Below, piece after piece: positions 36,719-47,490 of a stretch of 64,000 nucleotides of DNA (its first letter is position 1; each line of letters opens with the position of its first letter). Under the pieces are notes generated by a model. The model ran no database searches, was not told the DNA's origin, and saw nothing but the letters and a program-made list of their open reading frames with translations. Origin of the DNA: Uranotaenia lowii (taxonomy: Eukaryota; Arthropoda; Insecta; Diptera; Culicidae); contig NC_073693.1 of the NCBI RefSeq assembly GCF_029784155.1, positions 140,667,988-140,731,987 on the forward strand. Reading direction: 5' to 3'. The position numbers and the translations under genes are program-made.

Positions 36719-36965
36719 CCGCATTAAAGCGACTCCAGTTCCTCTACTCTTTTTTTCCTTCCGCATTTAAGCGTTTTCACACCTTTCCTGCTCTCCCGCA
36801 GAATAGAACAGAACCTTTTTCTACCGCATTTAAGCGACTGTTCTATATTTTCAACAATGGCCCTGCTTTTACGCAGAATGGAATCAGACTTTCGAATATT
36901 TTCCGCATTTAAGCGACTGATCCAGAATGGAATCAGACTAAATATTTTCCGCATTTAAGCTACTG
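36719..36965 (-). repeat. leader repeat array of LARD 2, CCGCATTTAAGCGACT type
   Basis: Five spaced copies (starting about 36719, 36762, 36822, 36903, 36948) of CCGCATTTAAGCGACT or a near form, with CAGAATGGAATCAGACT spacers. Placed near the primer-binding end like the array of LARD 1, although the motif is unrelated. Confidence 0.7.
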
Positions 36966-37070
36966 ATCCATTTCAATTCCCATCATATTTGCCTTTCTCC
37001 ATATCTTTTTTTTCAACATTCAGCTGGATCACTTACCCAATCAAATCGCCATTTTTATCCTCGTCGTCAA

Positions 37071-37231
37071 TGTAGTGTCCTCGTGCCTGAGGGTCGTCGA
37101 GGAGAAACACGTCAATCTCCGTTGCTCTCTATAATACGACTGCCTCTATTCGTTCTACTCTCGCTGTAGTATGTTAGATGCAGAGGTCTGAGTCGTCACG
37201 CATTATCAGTATAATATAGCACAATACTACA
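37071..37231 (-). repeat. LARD 2 5' LTR (161 bp)
   Basis: Direct repeat of 33369-33529. Confidence 0.93.
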
Positions 37232-37239
37232 CCTACCAA

Positions 37240-38725
37240 AAGTGGAGGCGATATACATACATGATTTTCTGGTTTACGACTTCGACAATACAATATACGA
37301 TGTTGTTACGATGATTGATTTACTTTGGTCGACATAACGTACCAAAGTAAATGTGGAATGGTGGAATGTTGTACGTTACATTATCTATACCATTCGATTC
37401 ATATACATTTACGATGATGGGATAATTGACAGTTCCAACCATATTTTATGCGATGTCTATTTTACCCTTTTAGGACTTTAAGCGATCTGATGATAAATTG
37501 TCGTTTTAAATCACCTTTTATACGAGGTGTGTTACGGTGTTATACGATGTTCAGAGTTTTCAACATCGATTGACAACTTAAGTCACACTCTATAGGAGGT
37601 GTGCTGTACTCTTTTACGATGTGAAGTAATTTGATATTCGATTGATTGTCTAAGCGTCACTTTATGCGAGGTGTAATGTAGTCTTGTACGATATGGAGCG
37701 TAAAACGATTAATTAGCGAACCACTTTATGTAGCATATTATGTGTATTATTGTGATTGAAATACGATTCTAGAAAGAAATACCTAATTCCTGATAATTTC
37801 AATTGATTTTTATTGCAAAACAAAAAAATGAATATATTCATATTGAATGTATATATGTAATGTATACATTTCAAAATATTGCAATAAAGATTACAATTAT
37901 GAATTGTGTCACTAGCACTGTTTCCAGTTTCTTCATTATATATAAGGTCGGACGTTTTCCCGGAATGTCTTCTCATCTTTCCTCCTAGGTTGGCTGTTTC
38001 TTTTTCCGCGCCGGTTGCTCATAAATGTACCTGCTTGAGAAATAAAATTTTCATTAAAAGTTTAGCTCAGCTTTCTTTTCTCTTAACTTAAATTTACCTT
38101 TTATATTTTACCCTATGTTCACTGTAGTAGCTCCAACTCACACATTATTCCAATTCACTGGATAAATTTCAGGCACGATAAAAAAATGCATCATTTCGGA
38201 TACACGTGCCATTTTATGTCCGCTTAATATACGATGAAGTTTTGATTTACGATGTGCGCGTATGTGTCCGGTAGTACTGATTCGATATCAATAAATGAAT
38301 TTATATCGTGGGTAAAGTGACCGGTTATACGATAATAATTATAATGTGACTTTGTTAATTTGCCTCCTCATGTGGCATTCTATACAATGTAAAAAAGATA
38401 CGAAAGCCGATGCCTACGTGGTATTCTTTATGAATTTTTTTGAAGTCATTTACGATTTCGATACGAGAGTAACTAATGTACCAATAAAATGCGTCTTAAG
38501 AAATCTTATGTGATGGTTATAAGATTTCATTTGACATCGGTCGAACTAAATACGACTTCATCCAACATTTCGTAAATAAAGTCGTATTTCATTTGGTTTA
38601 AACATCTTTTACGACGCATATACGATAAGTTCGAATGTTGAGTGTGCATGTTTACGATTCCGATTTGAGTTGAATCCATATACGAGTTCGGCGATGATTT
38701 CTTTTACGATTTCATGTTGGCTGGG
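37240..38725. repeat. dense TACGA subterminal repeats of the non-autonomous CACTA-like element
   Basis: About twenty TACGA-containing motifs (TTTACGATG, ATATACGATG, TATACGAGG, TTTACGATTTC and similar) in both orientations over 1.5 kb, the last one abutting the terminal GTTGGCTGGG. Confidence 0.75.
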
Positions 38726-38826
38726 GAGTGAATTCCAAAATCAAAATAGGAGCAACATTCTACACACACACACACCTTCAAAATGAGGGGTGTTCAGGTT
38801 TTTAAAATGCAAAATTGAAAGAAATA

Positions 38827-39735
38827 GGGGAAAGGTTTCCTAAATGGGCCTATCGGATTAAATGACCCTACGGCTGTTTGATGAAATGGCTGACTAGACA
38901 GCTTATCTGACCAATGTATTTTGAAGGTGATACGCTTAGAACATAAGGCAAGAAAGAATTTTATGAATTTACCAACTCAAAAAAAAAAATTACATATTGA
39001 TGTAAAAAAAATCATGAAAATCATTTTAAAAATCATACGTGAAAAAGCTTAAAACAAAAACTAGGATGGTTTTTGTTTCTTACTCAAATGAACTCAAGAA
39101 ATAAAACATATTTCAGCTTTTGTGGAGGTTTAATAATGATTATATAGTGGAATAATAGAGTGTTTTTTTATGCCCCCATCATGTTTGTAAAATGCCTCCA
39201 TCCTAAAATAACAGGTTAAATAGAATAAATAAATGATTTTTATCATTGAACCTCCAAATCTAAGCTCTGAATAACATCTTAAGAGAGAATTGAAGAACTC
39301 AAAACAGATTTGATAAAGTTTTTCTCATGGATGAACTGCCTCTATAGTATGGCAACCCTAACTTTTGTTTTATTCCATAAAATTATAATATACATACATA
39401 TATTTTCTATGAAACTTCAGCTTTGTCGTACGGAAATTATTACTTTCTAGCAGTTTCAATGAAATTATACGGAAATATTGTCCAAAACACAGAAATTTTG
39501 TTAAAAACATAAATAAGCGCATTTAGCCCGCACGGTTTGAGGTTCGGCATTCTAGACAACACTTATAATAAAATCATTTTCTTGGAAACAGAAGAAAATT
39601 TTAACATAAAAATTACTCCAATGTATAGAAAACAGATGCCTGCACACGTGTATATAGTTTTTGTACACATATTCAATGTGATATTTGATTAAATCAGTGT
39701 TCTGCTTAATAGGCGCATATAGCCCGCTCCTCCCC
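38827..39735. mobile_element. candidate TA-flanked MITE, ends GGGGA
   Basis: TA|GGGGAAAGG at the left and CTCCTCCCC|TA at the right, with GGGCC/AGCCCG blocks near each end and again at about 39525. The terminal repeats are short, so boundaries are tentative. Interior AT-rich, non-coding. Confidence 0.4.
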
Positions 39736-39737
39736 TA

Positions 39738-41300
39738 CGTCAAGTTGATATTGACCAAATTTTGACCGTATCACCCTTTAATTTTACAACCACAAAAAAT
39801 TTTCAAACACATGTCTATCCTGAGTAAGGAGAACACTGTCCTGAATTCACGGGATTATTTTGAGTCCCTGTCAACTTGTATAAATGCCATCCTGAATATA
39901 AGGAGAAATGAAGTGTCACTAGACTCAGATGGGGTTTCGTTCAAATTAGGCAGTTTCCTGTGATTCGAAGAACCATTATCCTGAACAGAATATTTGAAAT
40001 CTTAGTATACATACACTTAATCTTTTCTTCTGTGTTCGGGACGACTTCATCGATTTTAACAGCTGAAGTTATAGGACGATCTCAGGACAGAAAATAAAAA
40101 CGCTCAAGAAAATAACTGTCAAATTGTCCTGTAGTTTCGAAACGGGTTCCTCCTGTGGTTTTCCGAAATTTCCTGTTAGCTCGAGACAGTTTTCTTCCGC
40201 GATCTATAGGGAATTCTTATTTTTATCCCCAGATTCTCTTTAGAATACAATCCCAAATTTAAGATGTTTCTCGTTTATAAACAAAAACAATGTTTTAAAT
40301 TGGTTTAATTTCCCACATTTTTTTTTATTACACAACAAAATTCTATACTTACAAAATCGCTGCACTCGACTCGAAAAACGTTGGCCCATTTTGAAGAAGA
40401 ATTGTCAGTCAGGGAGGTCCGTGATGATTCTTGGTGCTGCTATTACATGATGCTGAAACCTTGAGGTGGGTGGTGAAGAAGCCGGATCGATCGCTTTCGC
40501 CAACAAAATCATTTGCGGGAACACAATTTAGTTAATTGTTAGAGTGAGCCGCCCGTTAAGCAAATTGCAGCTTACTGCATCTCGTCCAGATGATGCACAC
40601 GACACGCCCGACGCATGAACCTGCAGCGCTTTTCGTGGCGCCAGTTGGGTTTTTTTTTTAAACTGGCGGTTTTAACTGTAAGAAATCACGACGAACTGAA
40701 CTTTTTCGCGGGATTTAGTTTCAAGCACTGATGAGAAAAAGAAAGAATTTGTATTGTTTTTTTTATAATACAGGAGAGCCAGAGAAAGAAAATCTGACAA
40801 AATATGTGTCTACCACGATTCAGGCACACTGTCCTGAATTCTCGGAGTTAGTTCGAGTTCCTGTGGTGCACTCGTAGCGATCTTCCTTAACTTCATGAGA
40901 AATGAAGTGTAACGAAATTCGGGTGTGTTTTCGTAAGAATTTTGTGAAAATTGAGCAGTTTCCCTGTGGTCCCGAGCAGAATAAATGCAATCTTAGTTTT
41001 TTTCCTGTATCAATTCAGATTTCTGCCTATTTTTCTACTGTGTCAATGTACATTGTGTGAACGCATTCCAGTTTGTTTACTCTGCTCAGCCAAAAGAGTT
41101 TTCTCGATTTTCTCGCTTTTCTCTCAACGTCTCTTCCGAACTCTCCCAAACCCCAGGAAATCTGAGTTGCTCAAAGGGGGTTGATCGAGTCGGCTTGATA
41201 AGGATTTTGCACAGCAAGCCACACTCTGATTTTAACGGATTAGGGAAAATTTCCAAAATTGAAAATTGATTTCTATTTGAATTTGATTAATTGTTTCCTA
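39738..41300. other. non-coding region with a diverged duplication
   Basis: 39825-40010 and 40825-41005 are diverged copies: both hold ACACTGTCCTGAATTC, GAGAAATGAAGTGT and a CAGTTTCCYTGTG block in the same order. The DNA between them is partly GC-richer. No gene called. Confidence 0.45.
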
Positions 41301-41371
41301 AAATTTATCGGTAGGGATTTTTCAAAAATTTTGAAATTGAATTAAAACAACAATTTAAACTTAATACCAGA

Positions 41372-41660
41372 ATGTCAACAAGTGATAAAGACAACAGCAA
41401 CACAGCAGGGGGTAAACAAAGCCCACCCACAATTCCAATTGGAATGCTCCCCGATAACGCGAGAGACTTTTTTCTTGAGCAACTGGAGCCGCGAGAGAGC
41501 ACATTTGCCGGGGAGCTCTCATTTCGATTGGTGTTTGCTTTGGGGGGAGGAAAGGGTGGTTTTCTCGCTAGCTGGATTGGATTGGAGCTCGCCCGCCGAG
41601 CAGCCAGAGTCCAGTTGCTCGGGAGGTGTCATTCGGATCGGTCGTGTTTTCTCTGGTGGT
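41372..41660 (+). CDS. candidate host first coding exon (unrecognised)
   Basis: An ATG in fair context (CCAGAATGTC) opens a frame starting MSTSDKDNSNTAGGKQSPP that runs 96 codons into a good donor GGTG|GTAAGTGG near 41660. The segment is GC-richer and less repetitive than its surroundings. The N-terminal part is a hydrophilic Ser/Asn/Pro-rich stretch like the start of many insect nuclear proteins, but no domain is recognisable and no downstream exon was found. It may equally be a 5'-UTR exon or chance. Confidence 0.25.
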
Positions 41661-43200
41661 GGTAAGTGGTTCCCCAACGTGAGTTGTTGTGGCCGTTTTT
41701 TTGTTACTGCTGCTGGAGCAGGGGGAGGTTGAGGTTGAAAAAAAGTACATACAAAATGTAACTGTGGTCGATTGGTGCTTTTCGTTTCTGTTTGGAGGAA
41801 TACCTGCTGATGGTTTGTGTTGTGCGGGGAGGCAGGGAAGCAAAAAGCCAGAATAGTCGATGTTGTTTTCGTGTGAGCCCTGGCTTTCTTGGGTGCCCCC
41901 CAGGCCCCCAGGCATCGTCAACGAGAGTGAGTGAGAGGGATAACAGAACGAATACGACAACGACGACGACGACGACGTTTCCAGTGTGGCTCAAGTTTCT
42001 GTGAACCCCACGAAGAGCTCCACGAGCAGATATTTTAGCACGGTTCCGTGATGGGTGCTGCTGCTATACGTGAAATGTTGCGCTCCAGTCAGTCAGTGGT
42101 CGAGTGAAAAGATTTGAGCGAAGTTCAAGAAGCGAGTTCTGGGGAAAATCTGGTCGCTTTTTGGTCGAAAAATCGGGTTTGGTCCAGTGTTAATCTGCAA
42201 GTTCATGTGCGTGACACCGTAAGGTGTAAAAAGTTTCTCGCTAAGAGGTTCGAGATCCCCGGGGAATCGCTTTGACATGCAACCGTAGGCACTACGGAAA
42301 GAAGCAAGCGAAGAAGTGGCTGACCGAAAAAGGTTGTTCCGGTTGATAATCAGCAGCAGTGTTCGGAAGCTTTTCGAACCAGATTCTCGGAAAGTTTTAC
42401 GACAAACAAAATGAAGAACGTGGGATAAGTAGTGTTCCGAGATTTGTTGATGCTGTGGAAATCAATGGTACTGATAAAATCATCATTAATATTCAACTGC
42501 GCTGTTATTACTCATATATACACGTAATCAGTGCCTGAATAATTATTATTGGATTATAGCCGTGTCGTCGTGAGGTGTGGTGTGGTTGTAGAGAGTTGTA
42601 GGTATAGAGAGGCACAAATCAGTCAATATGACCTAGGCAACAGTCGGTCGGTCGCTCGGTGGATCGAAGATTTGTCTGTAAACCATACAGACATATTTAG
42701 CTGTCTGGGGCCAATCATCTACGGAAGAGCCCATGTGATCTGTTTCGTTTCCAGTGGGGCAAGGTTAACCCACTATAAACCTACCTACCTGCATACATAT
42801 ACCTTTACTGAAAAAAGTGGTTCCGAAAACAGACTTTTCCTTATGGTCCGTGCCAAATGGCTCAAGCATGTCGGTTGAGAGGAAAGTACTTGAAAAGAGC
42901 ACCGTGGATGATGACGACCTTTGTTAATCCTACCACTTCTGTGAGGATTCCCATCATCCAGTGGCACATGCATAGCAAATAGAATAAATTAGTTGAAAGA
43001 AAAAATGCTCCGAACCGGTTTTCTTCTCTAATGCGTTGGAAAATGTGATGGTACTTACCTGATGTGCCCCTTCATACCTGCACCGGTACTGGTGGAATAA
43101 ACTGCTGAACTTGCAGCGAGAAGTGAAGTTGAAGCTTCAATTTCACAATTGAATGTCTCCTTTTACTCAACCATTTGATGTACATTATATGAATGCATGT
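41661..43200 (+). other. GC-richer single-copy-looking region, possible host 5' UTR/promoter
   Basis: Contains a CAGTCAGTCAGTGG initiator-like sequence (about 42088), an ACGACGACG tract (about 41960) and no recognisable TE. Frames here (for example 42549-42878) lack known motifs. Could be the 5' end of a large plus-strand gene extending beyond the window. Confidence 0.25.
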
Positions 43201-44110
43201 ATTTTACAGAAAAAGATACCGTCAACTGGAGCATCTTGCAACACTTTCCATCTCTAATGGCTTCTAAAAACTTAACATTCACAGATAGGTAATTATACCG
43301 CTTGTACATCAAAAGTTTAAAGGTTGATGGGACATCAAATTGACTTAGTCAAAAAAATTATTGATTTCACCAGTTATTTTTGGTTTTATAAAACATGCGA
43401 TTTTCACCCTACTTAGAAAAAGGGGTAATTCAACAAACTTTGTTTTTAATGAAAAATCAATTGAAAACGTATAAAAATTTATAGTTTTTTTAATATATAT
43501 TTGTGATGTCATAACGCATAAAGTCTCAATTGCAGTAATTTCTGGTTTTGTTCGAATTAAATTTTAATTTGTTTCTGTCAAAAATCTTTTAGAGAAAAAT
43601 CGAAAAGGTCCTGCATACATTTAGGGGTAAAAAATACTCCAAAATTTACTTGCTGAAATCATAAAAAAATATGTTTGGATGGATTAAATTTTGAAATTAA
43701 CAAACGCATGATGCACAACAATCATTTGGCATCAGAAATTTGGAAATCAGATTTAAAGGGTGAATCTTTGATTTGCAATTTGATGCATTTTTGCCTAGAC
43801 TGGGTAACTGAATTATAAAAATATTTATTCAAACAAATTTGGTGATTTTCCGAAAAATACTTTTACACCAACAGTGTCGCTATAGGGTAATGAAAACAAT
43901 ATAAAGTTTGTAGGTGATATCATAATCCGTCATACTGGGGAAAAGTTATTTTACGGCATCTAAAAATGTTTAAATTTGTTCATCTATTGCTCGATTTTTT
44001 AAATTTTCTTTAAGAATCAAAATCTTTATCAAAAACTATCTCATAATGTGACAAACTATGTAATCATCATTTTGCAATCATTAAATGATAAATTTATAAC
44101 ATCATTTATA
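43201..44110. other. AT-rich repeat-like DNA, no gene
   Basis: GATACCGTCAACTGGAGCATCTTGCAACAC at about 43219 is nearly repeated at 63500, so at least the left edge is a dispersed repeat. Nothing else recognised. Confidence 0.4.
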
Positions 44111-44565
44111 GGGGTGGTAAGGGCATAATAAGCACTCCTTTTTTCTACAAAAGTATGTATTTTCATAAACAAATTTTCATGAGGATTTGTTTCGTACGTA
44201 GTATTAATTTTTCATTAAAAAAGAAATATCCTTTTCATCTATAAAAAAATATTAAATAATAGCCAGCTAGGATCTCAAGTGACGTAAATATTATAATTTT
44301 TGAGCATCACCAAATAAGCTCTTATGACCTTGATCTTGATCTGAAATATACTCACTTCAACATGATTTATACATTGTTTCTCAATTTTCACCATCATAAA
44401 ATTTTTGATTTTTCACTTTAACCGATTTTAAAACACGTTTTTACTTAAATTTATTGACCTGGGGCGAACAGAGCACTATCAATCAGGGCACGATGAGCAT
44501 TTTCTGCCGTATAATCTAGCAGCTAATTCAAACCGATAAAGTCAACTGAATAATAGAGCTACATT

Positions 44566-45338
44566 TAGGGTTACCAGATCCCACAACACCAAAAAGAGTA
44601 CATTGAGATTATTTACCCAAAAAGTCTGGAGAAACTAAATAACTCCGGTTTTCTTAGCTCCCAGCCATCAGGTTGATACAAGATCCATTTGCTTATCGAG
44701 CTTTGCTCCCGAATGGTATGCAAAACAGAAGGAAAAGGATGTACATTTCGTATTATCTGAGGAGACCCCTACTATCTCGAATAAGCGGTTGAGGTTATGC
44801 AAAAGTTGTGTTATTCGAAAAGATAGCAGTATTAAGATATTGATAAACCACAAAAAAAAACATTATAAAACAATCCATTTTCAAGTCCATTTTATTTGGA
44901 CGCGAACATTCACTTTACAATTATTATTTGATATTAGACACGAATGCCATAACGCTGGTAAAGTGTCAAAAATAAAACGTAAAAAAGATAATATGTGACA
45001 TTTGTGCGCATTTAAGCGTATAACGTAAAGTGTTTACATATTGATTACTGTTTGCATACTCAAAGGCACTTATCATGCTGACTATATTACGACTAAAAAG
45101 GCATGTCAATGAAAGCAAGATGTTGAAGTAATTTGTTGTAAGTCGTATTCCTTTCGTAGTTCTAGCATAAGATGTGAAACAACCTCATAAAATGAAAGAA
45201 GTACGTAGGTTTTTCAGATCAAATGTCTAACAATAAAAAAGAGTACATTCGGTAACATTTCACAAAAAGAAGAGTACGCCCATTTCTCGACCGAAAAAGA
45301 GTACATGTACTCTTAAAAGAGTACGTATGGTAACCCTA
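44566..45338. mobile_element. hAT-type MITE family TAGGG-1, copy C
   Basis: 773 bp, ends TAGGGTTACCAGATCCC and GTATGGTAACCCTA, internal AAAAAGAGTACATT blocks as in copies A and B. The flanks share GCTACA (imperfect duplication). Nested in FB-A copy 2. Confidence 0.82.
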
Positions 45339-45369
45339 AGCTACAACAGCTTGACTTGTTCCATCTGTC

Positions 45370-45432
45370 GGTTTAGCCTATTGGTAAGGTGTTGGAGAGG
45401 TAATCAGTATTCTCGAGTTTGATACCTGTTCA
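45370..45432 (+). repeat. tRNA-like segment, plus arm of FB-A copy 2
   Basis: A-box-like TAGCCTATTGG (45374-45384) and B-box-like GAGTTTGATACC (45415-45426). Faces the minus-strand segment at 45676-45740. Confidence 0.4.
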
Positions 45433-45675
45433 AGGGGATTTTTTGTCACATACCATTCATGATTGTTTTTTTTAATTGTTAGATTATAAGGTTAGTAGCA
45501 TCATCCGTCAAACAAAACACCAGAAACATCATGTATGAGCATGTGTTGATTGTTTGAATTCTACAAACAGACCTAGATTATTTTGTTATTGGTTTGTTCG
45601 ATGAATCAACGCCTCACCGTTTAGTGCAAAATGCATCGATCATGAATAATCAATGAAAAAAAAACACCTTGATCA

Positions 45676-45740
45676 AGAATCGAACTCGAGTCTACTGATT
45701 ACCTCTCCGACACCTTACCAATAGGCCAAATCGTCAGATG
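45676..45740 (-). repeat. tRNA-like segment, minus arm of FB-A copy 2
   Basis: Minus strand TTTGGCCTATTGGTAAGG and, about 40 nt on, GAGTTCGATTCT, a near-perfect Pol III B box. Confidence 0.45.
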
Positions 45741-46278
45741 AAACAAGTCTAGCTGTAGCTCTATTATAATAGCGCCAGCACTAAATTTTACTTCGGAAGT
45801 CCGGACTTCCGAAAGACTTCCGACAAAGAAAAGTGAAGTACTAGATTGTCGGAAGTCTGTGTTTTGTTGAAAGTTCACCAGCGACGTTTCTAAAATTTTT
45901 ATTTAAATTCACAATATCTACGAATCGAATTCGCTGCTGGTTTCCCTGGCAGAAAACGCTCATCGTGCCCCGATTAATGGTGCTTATACTGCCCTTGGGG
46001 GGGGGGGGGGGGTGGTCTTCTCGTTATGCCCATACAGTGACTGTTTTTCAGCTTTCGGCAAAAAAAATAATTTAAAATGCATTTTCACACGTTTTTATCT
46101 ACTTTTTCAAGTTTCATCCAATTAGGCAATATACTATTTGAGTGTCTGAACACGAAACAATGATGTAATTCACATATTATAGCTGTTCTCTATGGTTAAA
46201 AAAGCGTTTTCCTTGAGGTGGCCATTATGCCCTTATCTCCCCTATATAAAAATGAATGTTTGTCTGTCTGTTCCCCAT

Positions 46279-47490
46279 AGACTTGAAAACCACTTAACCA
46301 CCGATTGAAAAATTTGGTATACAAGAGTTTTTTTTGGTCGGAGATGTTTTCTAAAATACTTTTAAAGCGCTCCGACTTTAAAGTAGAGGGGCTCCCATAC
46401 AAAAATAACAGAAATTTGACAAAATTAGGACAATTTTTGGAAACTACTTAACCGATCAACGTGAAATTTGGTGTGTAACCGTTTTCAATACCGAAAATGC
46501 TTTTTATACTACTTTCAAACCTCTCCGAGTCCCAAAAGAGGGGGCGTCCTTACAAAATTAACAGAAATTTGTCAAAAATCCGGACAATTTTCGGAAACTA
46601 TTGAACCGATCAACGTAAAATTTGGTGTGTAGCCGTTTTCAAGACCAAGAATGTTTTTTATACTATTTTTAAACCTCTCCGAATCTGAAGAGAGAGAGCT
46701 CCCATACAAAACTAAAGAATTTTGACAAATTTTAAACAATTTTCGGAAACTATAGAACCGATCAACGTGAAATTTGATGTCTTGCTGTTTTCAAGACCGA
46801 GAATGCTTTTTATACTATTTTCAAACCTTTTCGATTTCCAAAAGTGGAGGTTCCCATACAAAAATACCAGAAATTTGACAAATTGGGACAATTTTCGGAA
46901 ACTACTTAACTGATCAACGTTAAATTTGGTTTGTAGCCGTTTTGAAGATCGGGAATGCTTTTTATACTACATTCAAACCTCTCCGAGTCCCAAAGGAGGG
47001 GGGTTTCCATACAAAATTACCAGAAATTTGACAAAATTCGGACAATTTTCGTGGACTACTTAACTGATCAACGTCAAATTTGGTGTGTAGCCATTTTCAA
47101 GACCGAGAATGGTTTTTATACTACTTTAAAACCTCTCCGAATCTGAAAAGAGAGGGCTCCCATACAAAATTACAAAAAAATTACAAATATCAAACAATTT
47201 TTGGAAACTATAGAACCGATCAACGTGAAATTTGGTGTCTTGCTGTTTTCAAGACCGGAAATGCTTTCTATGCTACTTTCAATGTTCCTCGATTCCCAAA
47301 AGAGGAGGCTCCCATACAAAATGGACATAAACTTGACAAAATTCTGACAATTTTCGTAAACTTCTGAACCGATCAACATGAAATTTAATGTGTAGCCGTT
47401 TTCAAGACCAGGAATGGTTTGAAAAATACTTTCCAACCCTTCCAAGTTCTAAAGGGGAGGGGGGCTCCCATACAAAATTTACAAAATTAA
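46279..47490. repeat. 153-bp tandem repeat, eight units
   Basis: The block GGAAACTAYTTAACCGATCA and the following AAATTTGGTGTGTAGCCGTT recur at about 46285, 46438, 46593, 46745, 46898, 47051, 47202 and 47356, spaced 151-155 bp. Each unit also holds CCTCCGA-type and CTCCCATACAAAAT blocks. Units are diverged. Because 153 is 51 codons, frames of 60-95 codons run across unit joints. Confidence 0.88.

Larger units (their letters stand above)
33369..37231 (-). mobile_element. non-autonomous LTR retrotransposon (LARD-type), LARD 2
   Basis: 161-bp LTRs (33369-33529 and 37071-37231) starting TGTAGTGTCC and ending AATACTACA, with three differences seen between them, flanked by the 5-bp duplication CCTAC (33364-33368 and 37232-37236). 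The 3.5-kb interior has no credible gene. On the minus strand a purine-rich tract (33530-33555) precedes one LTR and a TTGACGACGAGG sequence follows the other, so the element is on the minus strand. The LTR sequence differs from LARD 1. Confidence 0.92.
32444..38725. mobile_element. non-autonomous CACTA-like element, interrupted by two insertions
   Basis: Left end CCCAGCCAACAATTTGG and right end CATGTTGGCTGGG are inverted repeats; a GA dinucleotide flanks both (32442-32443, 38726-38727). Without its insertions (32538-33354 and 33369-37231) it is about 1.6 kb, has no coding capacity, and is filled with TACGAT/ATACGA motifs. The right end closely matches the right end of the transposase-bearing element at 1-4201. 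It sits in the 5' UTR of the mariner relic, 15 bp upstream of its ATG. Confidence 0.75.
44111..46242. mobile_element. foldback element FB-A, copy 2 (complete, with nested MITE)
   Basis: Ends GGGGTGGTAAGGGCATAATA and TTATGCCCTTATCTCCCC are inverted repeats flanked by TA. Inside, long arms repeat in opposite orientation and two tRNA-like segments face each other around a core. Copy C of the TAGGG-1 MITE (44566-45338) interrupts it; without that it is about 1.35 kb. A 16-base G run at 45997-46012 matches the expanded C run of copy 1. No coding frame. Confidence 0.75.

Noticed and set aside
41568..41994. Minus-strand frames of 96-130 codons
   Set aside because: Low-complexity (poly-Val/Ser/Pro) shadows of the GC-rich plus-strand region; no domain or splice support.
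44569..45338. TA dinucleotide as target duplication of the TAGGG-1 MITE (mariner-type)
   Set aside because: Two copies have exact 8-bp duplications outside TAGGG...CCCTA, so the TA belongs to the element ends and hAT fits better.
45676..45740. Genuine nuclear tRNA gene
   Set aside because: A- and B-box-like blocks are present but no complete cloverleaf was found and the segment is repeated in inverted arms of a TE.
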